Origin: Toxorhynchites rutilus septentrionalis
Lineage: Eukaryota; Arthropoda; Insecta; Diptera; Culicidae
Assembly (NCBI RefSeq): GCF_029784135.1
Contig: NC_073746.1
Location: 106,554,161-106,618,160 of the forward strand
Length of the DNA stretch: 64,000 nt
Direction: 5' to 3'
The notes beneath the pieces are model-generated. The model made no database searches. It was given only the letters and a program-made list of their open reading frames with translations, and was not told the origin of the DNA. A program made the translations under genes and the position numbers. Below are positions 53,465-64,000 of the stretch, one piece after another (position 1 is the stretch's first letter; each line of letters begins with the position of its first letter).

Positions 53465-55280
53465 TAATTTTTTTTCGTAAGGGTGTCCATTTCTATTTTA
53501 GGACGGTCTGAAAAATTCATTTTCTCCTTTTTTTTTCCCAAAAATGACTTTTATACCTTTATACCTTCGAATCACTAGACTGAATCAGATGATCGAGACA
53601 TCAAATCAAAGCCAATTACCTGATCTTCACGCAAATAAAGGATTTTGTTTTCGTAATTATTTATTGTGTTTGTTTTTTATAGATTTCCTGGTTTAGAGAT
53701 AGAGGGTTTTATTTTTTATATATATTTTCTTGAAAGTTCATGTCTTTATATATAACATATCCATAAAGAAGAGACGCGTTTTTTAGTTTTTGAGTTGTGG
53801 TTTTTCAAAGCTAAAACTGCAATGGGGGAATAGATCAAGACTGTTTTCGGATGGCAAACACATAATCTCGCATGGGATACTTTTTAGATACTGAATATCG
53901 TTTTATTTCTAGGTAAAATGTATAAAAATTCTATGGACAAAGTAAGTAAGGAAGTAAGTAAGTGTGTAAGAGATATAATGAATTACTGTGGGTTCTTCCC
54001 ATTTCGTATAATCATTATATCCGGACACCCAGACTCCACCGATGTCCTCATCATAAATAAATACCAATAACGCACAAAAATACACAATATCAATATTACA
54101 GAGACACGCACAGTCTGTGCGAGTTACGCGCGAGTACAGGAGAGTTAAAGCTACTTTTACATATTTACAGAATGTTCTTCTTCCGAAAACGAGAATTATA
54201 GCGCACTCTGGCTCTAAATCATGTAAACAATAAAAAGCAAACACAAACGATAATTACAAATACAAAATAATTTTTTTTGCAAGTATCATATTAGGTTGGG
54301 GAAAAGTTATCCATTATTTTCTCGATAAGTGGCTTTAGCGATCGATATCTCGCGTAATGTCTTCCATACAATTTCAAGTATAGGCTCGTTGTAAAGGTGA
54401 CATAGCACACTGAAAAAAAATCCTTTGCTGTTTTTGGTTTGTTCCATTCAATTGTGAGTTACAGGGTGTTAACAATGGAGGTCAACAAAGAGAAAATTCG
54501 GTACGGTTTACACTTTTGCTTTCATAAATGCGAAAATGCAAGCCAGGCCGCTGAAATTGCGATTGGTGTGTATGGTGTCGATACTGAAACAGTAAAATAC
54601 GTGTAACTTAATTTATTTTTCAAATTAATTTTCTTTTTTTCTTTTTTATTTTTCTAATTTTTCTTTTAATTTTTTTTTTAATTTTTATTTTAGTGCAATA
54701 TACTAAACTGAGATCTCTACTGTCAACAAATGGACCGTTTGAAGCTAGCGATTGACCCGAAATGTTCGAAACTGGCTGACAGAAGAGGTTTTGTGTTCCA
54801 CCAGAACAACGCATGGCCACAGATTTCCGAGAGCTTGATTGGAATGTTTTCATGCATCCACCATATAGTCCGGACCCGGCACCAAGCGATTACCACCTTT
54901 TTCTCACATTGCAAAATTTCCGAGTGATAAGAAATTGGGATGAAGAGAAGATAATAAATATCTACTGCTAGAATCGCCAATGAGGACCAAGACCTCTATG
55001 ATAGAGACATTATGAAGCTACCCTTAGAACGGCAACAAATTTTGCAACAAAACGGTGCACATTTCACCCAAATCGGACAATCCGAATTATCAAAATATTA
55101 AAAATAGTTTTGAATTCCACCCAAAAATAATGGATTACTTTTTCTCCAACCTAATATTTTTCCGAAGAAGAATATCTAATTGGCTTAATTTTATAAATAA
55201 ATTATGAATTTTTGGAAAAAACTTATTTTTTTGGAATAAAGAGAAAAACATATTTTTCGGACCACCCTAATGATAAAAAC
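53465..55280. mobile_element. MITE, family with GTGTCCATTT termini (copy 2), hosting a mariner
   Basis: The left end GGGTGTCCATTTCTATTTTA matches copy 1 at 43270. The right end CGGACCACCCTAATGA is a shortened version of the other terminus. Inner blocks such as CATGTAAACAATAAAA and TTTTTGCAAGT correspond to copy 1. A mariner (54291-55154) is inserted in it. Confidence 0.55.
54291..55154 (+). mobile_element. Mariner element, internally deleted
   Basis: 864 bp with inverted ends TTAGGTTGGGGAAAAG and, reverse-complemented at the right, TTAGGTTGGAGAAAAAG, flanked by TA at 54289-54290 and 55155-55156. The N-terminal part (MEVNKEKIRYGLHFCFHKCE at 54477) and the C-terminal part (MHPPYSPDPAPSDYHLF near 54850-54905, holding the third catalytic aspartate) survive in different frames. 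The middle is replaced by a T-rich tract at 54615-54690. Non-autonomous. Confidence 0.88.
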
Positions 55281-55560
55281 TGTGTCGAAACATGGCCCCA
55301 TAGTTTACGTTAAATAACATTAGACTATCCGTTGCACACCGATGTTTAAAAAAATACATTACTAAACACTTTGATAATAAATTGGTGGCCTTGAAAACCG
55401 CCGTTTTGATAGATTGTTAAATGTTTTTGTTCTCTCCATCATTGCTACAATGGAGCGATGATGGCAGAAAGATGGTGATTAGTCGTTGAATGATGCATAT
55501 CCCGATAAAATATGCCGCACTGGAAATACAAAATACTTTCACTGTATTTCCAGTATGGGG
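55281..55560 (-). repeat. Histone-linked repeat, second copy with hairpin-like motif
   Basis: Homologous to 28284-28335 plus 38655-38870: TGTGTC, CCCCATAGTTTACG, CTTTGATAATAAATTGGTGG and GATGCATATC in the same order. On the minus strand it gives AACGGCGGTTTTCAAGGCC followed by ACC, a degenerate form of the histone 3' stem-loop. This copy shows the uninterrupted form of the site entered by the Ty3 element. Confidence 0.5.
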
Positions 55561-55610
55561 AAAAATGTTGCAAGATTTTTTTTTTCATGCAAAATGCACT
55601 TGAAAAATGA

Positions 55611-56990
55611 GGGGCCTGGCCGGGTAAGGGAGTAATAAGTGACTCCAAACCAATTCACCAGCTGTGTGGCAAATATTGTATAGGATTTTAAATAAGAAAT
55701 TTTGGCGGTTTTTTAACCCCCATGTGGTTTATCATAGGTTCTATAGTGAAAAACGTACTTTTTCGTTTATTACACGCCATCCTCAAAAGCTTCGAGAGAA
55801 AAATTTGAAAAAAATACTGAATATGCATCTTACTACGGTGTATCAAGAAAAATTATCAAAAAAAAAAATTCTTCAAAAGTTGTAGTACTAAAAAATATTG
55901 AATTTTTTTTTTTTGGGATTTAGAGATTCAGTACTACTCTAATTCATATTTAAATGAGTTCATACGGCTTTTCTAGATATATGTGACTTTTTTCAGAGTT
56001 GCGTGGTACAAAAAAAATATTTTTTTATATTTCCTAAAGGTCTGGCTGAGTAAGGGAGTAAAAAGTGCCCCCAAACAAAATCACCGAGAAATATCTTCAA
56101 ACAATTTTGTCATCAAAAAATCCAATAATAAAAAAAATTGAATATGCGGTACAAAAAAAAAATATATATTTTCTGGCATTTTGAAAAAAATGCCAGAAAA
56201 TATATATATTTTTTTTGTTCTTCTCATTAATCCGAATGATCTTTCCACAAGGACTTTAATTTTTCTCACAGAGCTCTATCGTACTGCTGACTCCTATGAA
56301 TTTGGTAAACCATCTAAATCCAATGTGAAGATAATCTCATATATTTTAAGATACGAGAAATAAAAATCTCCGTACAGTACCATGCTCTAAATATACCGAC
56401 AAAATTTAGACATATAAAAAACAAAATTTAATTAAATATCAGAGTTGTACTGGGTCTCTAAATCCAAAATAAATTAAAAATGCCCAAATGCTAAAAAAAT
56501 TTTTTTTTTCGCGCAATCCTTTTAAAATTTCATGAAAAAATTACGCTACATGTGGAAAAAAACTACACATACAAACGATTTCAATGGAAATTAGAGCAAA
56601 AGTGGGTCTCAAAGTAATATTTTTTTTTTACATTTCGAAATGCCTGAAAATATAAATAAGGTCTCAAATATATGGTACTACTGCCAAACTGTTTCATTTA
56701 GTACCCTATACAATATTTTCCATACTGCTGGTGATTTGGTTTGAGGGCACTTTTTACTCCCTTACCCAGCCAGACCTTTAGGAAATATTAAAAAAAAATT
56801 TGTACCGCGCAACACTGAAAAAAATCTGAAAAAAAATCACACATATCTAGAAAAGTCGTAGGAACTCATTTAAATATGAATAAGAGTAGTACTGCATCTC
56901 TAAATCCCAAAAAAAAAATTTAAATTCTATATTTTTTTAGTACTACAATTTTTGATGCATTTTTTTTATAATTTTTCAGAATTCAAAATC
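55611..56990. repeat. Large inverted repeat / foldback element
   Basis: The arm at about 55840-56095 is repeated in inverted orientation at about 56725-56985 (shared AAGGTCTGGCTGAGTAAGGG-type text, TAAATGAGTT and AGTACTACTCTAATTCATAT blocks). A further direct copy of the arm's start lies at 55613-55684. The centre has a hairpin AATATATATTTTCTGGCATT (56161-) with its reverse complement ending near 56210. No coding sequence. Probably nested copies of one palindromic MITE family. Confidence 0.7.
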
Positions 56991-57119
56991 GATTTACCTG
57001 TGGAAATTCGTTTTGCAAATATACATGCAAGTCGGGGGTATTTTTGTTCTCACTGAGTTGTGTTTCCCTAACACGGACTTCAAAATCAATGTGCCTTGGG
57101 GAATTCGCTTTGTCAAAAC

Positions 57120-58094
57120 TAGTTATGTCTAAATTTTTCATTTATTCGATTATCGATTAATCGTTGGGACATTTTTCAATATTCGATTCATACGAATAAT
57201 TCTCTTTCAATATTCGATTAATCGAACGAATATTTATTTCTCGAAATAATCACGTATCACGTTGTCATTCTGGTCGCGTGATGTTAGATGTTGGATAAAA
57301 AAAAACAGGAAGTGGGTTATATCTATGGTATAACCGCAAGGGTGACGTAGGACTATCGTTGATTTAGAGATCATTTGTTTGAAGTTGAATCTAAATCCAT
57401 TCTGAATGAATGAATAAATGAATATTTGGGGGACTTCGCAAACGAGAGCGTTACGTTGGAGGCACAAGGTTTTATGCATCCAATATAGGATACGAAAAAC
57501 CTTGTTCTGAAGAATAATCTTCAGAAGCTTTCCTGCTAACTGTACTTGATTGACAAATCACAAACCCAAATGTTTTATATGGATATTTTATGGATAGAAA
57601 ACATTAAAATAAACTCTTTCACATGAATGTATTTTTAAATTCCCAGAGGAACTGGCAGATTATTTTCAGTAACGATTAGATATTTCCACATTTTCCTCGA
57701 TACTGGAAAACTAGTGGTTATTGCTATTTCGATAACCATCTGTTAATAGCACTTGCTTCAAACGTAATTGGTCACAGTGTTACATGGATAGAAAACATTC
57801 AAATAAACTATTTCACATGAATGTATTTTTAAATTCCCAGAGGAACTTGCCGATTATTTTCCGGATCTTTCTCGACGCTGAATGGCATTCAAACGGAAAG
57901 AATTTCGTGCGTGTATGTGTGTGTAGCGGCTGCTTCGATGGTCACCTTCTCTTCTCCTGAAGGATCGGCTTCTCTGTGCTCCCTCACAGTTTCAAACAAA
58001 CTGCTTGCGTTTCAGGGCAGATCTCGATCCTTCGCTGTCCAGCACCCTCAACAACAATGTTGTCTTGTCGATGTCCTCACGAAAAATGAATGCG
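57120..58094. repeat. Repetitive AT-rich sequence with duplicated block
   Basis: Several ATTCGATTAATCG-like motifs are at 57145-57235, and the hairpin repeat at 57310-57400. A direct duplication of about 95 bp (57585-57665 and 57785-57865) shares CACATGAATGTATTTTTAAA and TTCCCAGAGGAACT. No gene supported. Confidence 0.55.
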
Positions 58095-58882
58095 TCTCTT
58101 CTTCTTCTTCTTCTTTTTGGCTTTAAGAGGGTTTAAACTTTTCAGTTCATTCGCCTCTAGCTCTGAGAAGAGCCATTGAGCACCAGTCTTGAGGAGGCTG
58201 GTGAAAAAGAAGAAAAAAAAAAACATATTCAGCGGACCTGTCTGCTCAGATGTAAAACCGGGCGAAGGTAGGAAAGGATCCTATGCCATATAAGATGTTT
58301 AATATGAGCTGTAACGTAATTGTATTGTTATTATTGAGTACCAAAGCAGCGACAAAGCATCGTAGAACCTAGCTCTAGATCAAAAGGAAATGTAGTGGGA
58401 TGGGGAGGTGGGGAGGATAAGGAACGGAAAGGTAAGGAAAAGGGGTGGGATAGAGTGGGAAGGAATGATGTGATGTTGGATGATTTATAAATGTAGTTGA
58501 ATTTAATGGTGTTAGTAAAATGCTGGATAAGTATGAATTAGTGTGGTTAGAATTTAGTAAACAAAACAATAATATGTTTAAAAGGTATGCTGTTTGATTA
58601 TGTAGTACTGCTGCATATGCTGGAAAAAGTTAATTTGTGAGTTATATATGGAAGATGTTTATGTTTATATATTTTTATTTGTTTTAATATTTTTGTATGT
58701 TATATGTTTATAGATGCATACACATACATACGCCAATTTATTTGTTAGATTTGTAATTTTGTACATAAACCTGTGCATGCATGCGCATGTACATGTATAC
58801 ATATATATACATTTTATTTACTTATATCTACATGTATATGCATACGCGGCGGTGAAGTGACTAACTGAAATAAGAATGTATT

Positions 58883-61800
58883 TTATATTTTACCAAAGAA
58901 GCCGGTTTCTTTCAGAAACGCAATTAGATTGGTTTCCTGTGTCTCGTCTCTACTGAGAGTGTCTCGGAGACTCTGACCTATATTATGTCGGGCACGAGCA
59001 TCTTTAGTGTGTTGGCATTCTAGTAGAAGATGCCTAACTGAAACTTGGGCTGAGTTACATGCGCAAAGTGGTCTTTCGGTTTTCTTCATTAGGTGTGAGT
59101 GTGTGAAAAAAGTGTGTCCAATTCGAAGACGGGTTAGCACCCGTCTTTCTTTGCTGTTGTTTTGATCAAACCAAGGAAGCGTGGTATTTTTGATTTGATG
59201 GAGATGGGTGGGAGGGCTATTTAACCAGCCTATGTTCCAGCTTTTGCGAATTTGCTGTTTGACCCAGCGAGCTATATCAGTTCGAGGACAGGGTATAACT
59301 GGTGGTTCTATTTTGATACCCTTACCGGCCAGTTTGTCTGCGGCTGTGTTTCTGAGGATTCCGGAATGACCAGGAACCCAACAGTAGGAGAGGTTTTTTT
59401 CTGAAGCAGCCTGTTCTGTCTGTATTATCCATGGGTGTCTACTGTTTCCACTGAGCAGGTCTTGAAGACAGCTAGCTGAATCGGAGAAAATTACCGTAGG
59501 AAGGTGATCATGGGTACACTCTTGTGTAGCTATTAGTAGAGCAAAAGCTTCCGCACTGAAGATGGAGCATTGCGGTGGAAGAGAAAAGCTACCGGTGTAT
59601 CTGTTCTCGAAAATTCCACACCCAACTCCATCGGAGTTAACAGAACCGTCTGTGTAGACCTGGTGTTCGAATTTGAAGTGTGTTGCCGTGAGTTGATTGA
59701 AGCAGGCTTTCACTTTTGGTGGAGGGTCTCCCGCACGGACCGACTTGAGAAGATCAAGATTTACGTTCGGCGGTTTTAAGTTCCATTTTCTTCCCGTGGC
59801 AGTTGAAAGTGCGCGTATATCGGGAAGGTCCTGATTTGTGAGGTCTTTGAACCAGTTTTTAGCTCGAATTACTAATGGTACATGGGGGTCATTGTCAGGA
59901 AGTGAAAGTTGTCGGATGGCTTTACCTGTGATAATTCTTGTCACAAGGTATTTGAAAGGTAGATGGCCACTTTCCGCCATGACGGCAGAAGTGGGACTCG
60001 TGATGAAGGCTCCTGTTGCTAGCTTTATTGCTTTGGTGTAGATGGGTTCAATGGCGTTGAGTACTCTGTCCCCACCACGGCTGAAGATGCCTACTCCGTA
60101 GAGAATTTGGGGGATCAACCAGACATTGATAATTTTCAGCAATGTTTCTCTGTGTCCAGAGGATAAACTTCCTGTAATAGACTTCAGGATATTCATTTTA
60201 CCGTTCGCTGTTTTTTTGACTAATTGAGCATGATGTAAAAAGTTAAGCCTGGTATTGAAGGTTACGCCCAGTATTCTTAGTGTTCTCTTCTGAGGGATTT
60301 CGGTTTGATTAAGCTTTAGGGCGGATTTCTTTTTGAGTGTTTTGCCAATAGGAATGAATTGGGATTTTTCTGGCGAAAATTGGAATCCTATGTTTTGGGC
60401 CCAGTTTTGTATGGAATCAATTGTACTTTGAAGTCTCTTTCTCTGTGCTAACCCAAAGCCACTGACAGAAACAAGAGTGATATCATCAGCATAAACAAAA
60501 ATGTTTATACTGTCGGGAATTAATTCAAAAATAGGTTGCATGGCAACATTGAACAGTGTTGGAGAAAGGACTGAACCTTGGGGAAACCCGTTTTCAAGGA
60601 TTTTCAATGAAGACTTGTGATTGTTGATGATTGTTTTAAAGGTTCTGTTTTCCAGAAACCCTTTGATGAAGAAGCCTAATCTACCACGAACCCCCCAGTT
60701 GAAAAGATTTTTCAGAACTGGATACCTCCATGCTCGATCGAAGGCCTTGCTAAGATCGAGTGATACAACATCTGCGTGCAGATTACTTTCAGCAGCGTCG
60801 TCTAGGACTTTTTCGAGAGCTACGAGGCAGTCTTCTGTACTTTTACCCGCGCGGAAGGCAAATTGTCTAGGGTCGAGCAGCTTGTTTGACTCTAAAAAGG
60901 TCGTTAGGCGCCGGTTGATAATTTTTTCCATGATTTTACCGACGCAACTCAGAAGAGTGATGGGACGGAAGTTGTCCAGCAGGTGATTATTCTTGTCTGG
61001 TTTAGGCAGTCCCTCCTAATAGCCTAATAGTCCCTCTTTCCAGCAATTTGGGAAAATTCCACTGTTTTATACATTGTTGTAAAGTTTTAAGAGAACTTAT
61101 TTTCCCAAGATAGGGTAGGTTTTTCAGCATTGGGTAGCTGATGTCATCTGGTCCAGTGGAGCCGCGTGTTGCTTTGTTTAAGGCCCATTCTAGTTCTTTG
61201 AGGGAAATAGTTTTGTTGAAGTCAAAATTTGCATCGGTGTTAAAATCAATGGGGATTTTTTCGCATTCTGCCTTGCGAGTTTGGAAGGTAGTATCGAAGC
61301 TTTGGTTGGATGAGGTGGAGGCAAAGAAATCTCCGAAAGCCTCTGCTATAGTTTTCCGATCATTTGTATAATGACCGTTAATTAGAAGGTTGTATTCATT
61401 GTTTCTTTTTTTGCCATGAAGCCTGCCAATTTTGCTCCATAATTCCTTTGACGACGTGTTAGGATTAATATCGTTGACGAATTTAATCCAGCTGTTATGC
61501 TTGGCTGTTTTAATAATAGCTTTGTAATTTCTCTAGCAGAGTGTGCTTAGATGGGTTATCCGGGTGGGCCTTTCTTAGCTTGCGTAAGGCTTTTCTTCTG
61601 TCTTTGATGGCTGTATTTACTTCAGGTGTCCACCATGGGACGCATTTTCTACCAGGATTTCCGCTGGTTCTAGGAATGTGCCGTATTGCAACCTCAAGGA
61701 CGGCTTGGGAAAAGTCTTCGGGTGTCCAATCTTGTTTGGTTGAGAGGCAGCTTTCAATGTCACATTGATAGCCAGCCCAGTTTGCATATTCAAATTTCCA

Positions 61801-62487
61801 TCTCGGCCTTGTTGTAACTTCTGGAGAAGGTTGGCCAAGGGAAATACATATTGGGAGATGATCGCTGTTGCAGCAATCATCGTGGGTGTTCCATGAAAGC
61901 TTTGAACAAAGTTGAGGAGATGCGATGGTGAGATCTATGGCCGAAGAAGAGCCAGAAGCAGAATTGATTCTGGTGTGTTGGCCGTTGTTCAGAAGAGTGA
62001 GAGTATTATCGGAGAGAAAATCCTCTAAAATGGACCCTCTTCGATTGAGGTATGAGCATCCCCAGGCATACGAGTGAGCATTGAAATCACCCATAAGGAG
62101 AACTGGGGAGGGAAGTTGGTTGAGAAGATGGTCCAGTTGACCCCGTAGAGGAGCCACATCGGACGTAGGAGAAATGTATATGCTGGCTACTGTGATTGGA
62201 AACGGAAGGTTTATGCGTATTGCCACTGCTTGTAGAGCGGTGTTAACGGGGAGAAAATTGTGGGGGGTGCCGATTTTTATTGAAGTTGCAACCCCGTTGA
62301 ATGAAGGGTTGGGTCCTTCTTTGAAATAAGTGGTGTAACCTTTGATAGAATCTTTGTGAAAATTTCTCTGCGTCATAGTCTCTTGAAGAGCTATGATTGT
62401 GGGATTATATTTATTGATTAATGTTTGTAATTCCGGAAAATTTCTTTGGAGACTTCGAATGTTCCACTGAATAGCTAGTTTGTTCAT
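58883..62487 (-). pseudogene. LINE ORF2: endonuclease, reverse transcriptase, RNase H (broken)
   Basis: Starts at ATG 62487 (MNKLAIQWNIRSLQRNF). The APE-type endonuclease shows ALQET, MGDFNAHSYAWG and SDHLPI. The frame breaks near 61515 (a one-base shift after EKLQ), resumes in the next frame (KAIIKTAKHNSW), and meets a TAG near 61019 in a short duplicated stretch before LPKPDKNNHLLDNFRPITLL. Reverse transcriptase has FVYADDITLV near 60480-60500. RNase H starts at VYTDGSVNSDGVGCGIF and has WVPGHSGI. A C-terminal CCHC-like CACNSAQVSVRHLLLEC is present. Length about 1200 codons, normal for the clade. Confidence 0.88.
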
Positions 62488-62519
62488 TGGAGTGAATGTA
62501 TTGGCGGGTTTGGTGGATC

Positions 62520-63938
62520 TTATTTGCCCTTGGAAGGGGTGCTGTTCTTTCCGGATCTCTTGTCATTTTTGTTTTGTTTGTTATTTTGTGTGTTGTTGTT
62601 CTGTGTGTTGTTGTTTTGTGTGTTGTTGTTTTGTGTGTTGTTGTTTTGTGTATTGTTATGTGTGTTGCTGTTTTGTGTGTTTTGGTTTTGCGTGTTATTT
62701 TGTGTGTTGTTTTTTTTTTGTGATGTGGTTTCCTTTGATTCCTGATTGTTTCGTGTCTTCTTCCTTTGTTTCTCTTTATTTTGTCGAAGTTCATCTTCTG
62801 AGGTTTTTAGCTCTTCTGAAGATGTGTTTTTGGAAGATATCTTCCTCTTAGTTTTCCTTGGGGCCTCAGATATTGTCATTGAAACATCGGAATCATATTC
62901 TTATTCGGTGGTCGAGGTATCAGATTCGGACATAGTAGTGTCAACTGTGGATGGAGTACTTTCGCGACTTGTTGCCGGACTGTTTTCAGCTGAAACGCAA
63001 CTACATTTGCACTTGTTGCAGCTAGCAGTCGGTTTTTGAATATTATTTAGCCTGTCTTGTAGGACATTTGAATATGAAGGTCCATTATTTTTAATGTTGT
63101 AAAGATCCTTGGCTTGTTTATATGAAATGCCTTGATCTATTCTAATCTTGGTTATTCCATTTTCTTTTAGCCATGTTGGGCACTTCCTGCTTGAAGAGGA
63201 GTGGTCCCCTTGGCAATTAATGCAGTGGGCGACATCGTTACATATTTTGTTTTCTGTGCCATGTTCTTTGCCGCAATTTCGACAGAGTGGATTCTCGCGT
63301 TGGCATCGTTTCGACGTATGTCCAAAGCGGAAGCACTTGAAACATTGCATCGGGTTCGGGTAAAAATTCCGAGTTTCGATGCGAAGGAATCCAAATAAAA
63401 TTACTTCTGGGATCACTGTCCCACTAATGGTCAGAATAAGGGTAGCTGTGAGGATAACTATATTGTTTTTCTTCCTAGTGATCCGCTTAACATCGATCAC
63501 TTGTTGGTCGGCAAGTTCAGTGAGAATTATTGATTCAGGAATATCAATCACTTCCCGGCATGTGACAACGCATTTGCGTTGATTTAATGTTGGATGATAT
63601 ATTACCTCAACAGGTGTTTTATCGATGAGTTCATTTATTAAGAGGAGCTTACCGATGGTGTCCTCGTCTCTGGCCGTTAAGATGTACTGCGCTCTCTTCT
63701 TATCGTCCTTTGATGGTCGGGCGTTGTTTTTATCAAAATCTTTCACGAAATTGGCGATGGTTTTGCTCACAACAAATGGGTTGGATGGTAACACATGATC
63801 TCCTGTAGCACGCAAGAGTAAAATTTGAAGATTACCGTTCAGAGGGTCAGCCCACTCTGGAGCGGTACGTTGAGTCGGCTTTCCTTGATAAAAATTTGTA
63901 GCCCGGCCTCCCGGAGGCCCGGAGCTACTGGACGCCAT
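62520..63938 (-). pseudogene. LINE ORF1, gag-like, with one internal stop
   Basis: Starts at ATG 63938 and reads through three CCHC-type knuckles (CFKCFRFGHTSKRC, CRNCGKEHG, CINCQGDHSSSSRKC) to a TAA at 62901-62903. The same frame then continues without further stops to 62520, ending NSTPSKGK, so the original protein was about 472 aa. The tail has a repetitive TQNNN array (62576-62710, 15-bp period) rich in asparagine and glutamine. ORF2 begins 32 bp further on. ORF1 would bind the element's RNA. Confidence 0.85.
62576..62710 (-). repeat. 15-bp minisatellite inside LINE ORF1
   Basis: Plus-strand unit GTGTGTTGTTGTTTT repeated with variants; on the coding strand it gives TQNNN pentapeptides. 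Because it lacks stops in every frame, it keeps several frames open and produces overlapping artefactual reading frames. Confidence 0.85.
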
Positions 63939-64000
63939 GATATTGCCTAGCTACACCCTGGGTATAGCCGGCAGAATGGTTTCGGTTTACACAAACCTAA

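Larger units (their letters stand above)
58095..63960 (-). mobile_element. I-clade LINE, nearly full length, defective
   Basis: A non-LTR retrotransposon with ORF1, then ORF2 encoding endonuclease, reverse transcriptase and RNase H, which is the I-clade arrangement. The 3' untranslated region runs from 58882 towards a (GAA)n-rich end near 58097-58117; that end point is inferred. The 5' untranslated region lies between 63939 and the window edge. One stop interrupts ORF1, and ORF2 has one frameshift and one stop, so this copy is not autonomous, though the damage is slight. Confidence 0.85.

Noticed and set aside
62411..62879. Several overlapping threonine-, histidine-, cysteine- or valine-rich frames
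   Set aside because: They are alternative frames of the 15-bp minisatellite in LINE ORF1.

Overview
The window is eukaryotic, AT-rich and almost entirely repetitive. The families point to a mosquito, most likely a culicine such as Aedes: a BEL/Pao element, Osvaldo/Ulysses-like Ty3 elements, a DD37E Tc1/mariner transposase, tRNA-derived SINEs, an I-clade LINE and many palindromic MITEs. The species is inferred from this repertoire, not proven. No complete host gene, tRNA, rRNA or CRISPR array was found. The only candidate host coding sequence is a short minus-strand exon near 25.73-25.90 kb.

Layout. 0-8.1 kb: a full-length BEL/Pao retrotransposon (235-7787) with two LTRs that look identical and one uninterrupted 1816-aa polyprotein. 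It sits inside an older mariner transposase gene and is flanked by the duplicated target GTCAT. 8.1-9.4 kb: a LINE RT fragment and a Helitron-like element. 9.4-15.5 kb: AT-rich sequence with small repeats only. 15.5-17.0 kb: a decayed Ty3 pol on the minus strand with an internal deletion. 17.2-17.5 kb: a Tc1/mariner remnant. 18.6-22.5 kb: a SINE fragment and a decayed BEL/Pao copy split by a 533-bp MITE with 5'-TGTCACATTAG termini. 22.9-24.1 kb: an internally deleted Tc1-like element. 24.1-26.1 kb: low-repeat sequence with the candidate exon. 26.06-26.80 kb: a TTAA-flanked MITE. 26.9-28.2 kb: an apparently intact DD37E transposon.

28.3-38.65 kb: a 10.3-kb Ty3/gypsy element on the minus strand. 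It has 1.5-kb LTRs that differ at about four sites, a tRNA-Lys-type primer site, intact gag and pol, and the canonical -1 slippery heptamer GGGAAAC directly before the gag stop. 39.5-42.3 kb: a pogo-like fragment, a second Helitron-like copy carrying the second TTAA MITE, and a deleted mariner. 43-45.2 kb: a MITE, a SINE with clear target duplication, and a LINE RNase H fragment cut by a foldback MITE. 45.6-50.3 kb: related repeat blocks, one with a histone H4-like coding fragment, plus a LINE ORF1 fragment, a minisatellite and a mariner helix-turn-helix remnant. 50.8-51.3 kb: a tRNA-Ile-like SINE. 53.5-55.3 kb: a MITE containing a deleted mariner. 55.3-57.0 kb: a histone-hairpin-like repeat and a large inverted repeat. 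58.1-64.0 kb: a nearly full I-clade LINE on the minus strand, disabled by one stop in ORF1 and one frameshift plus one stop in ORF2.

The insertions form a readable nesting order, and several empty sites can be checked within the window. The least explained signals are a dispersed repeat linked to histone-like sequence and a near-palindrome GACGTAGNNCTACGTC that recurs at about nine positions.
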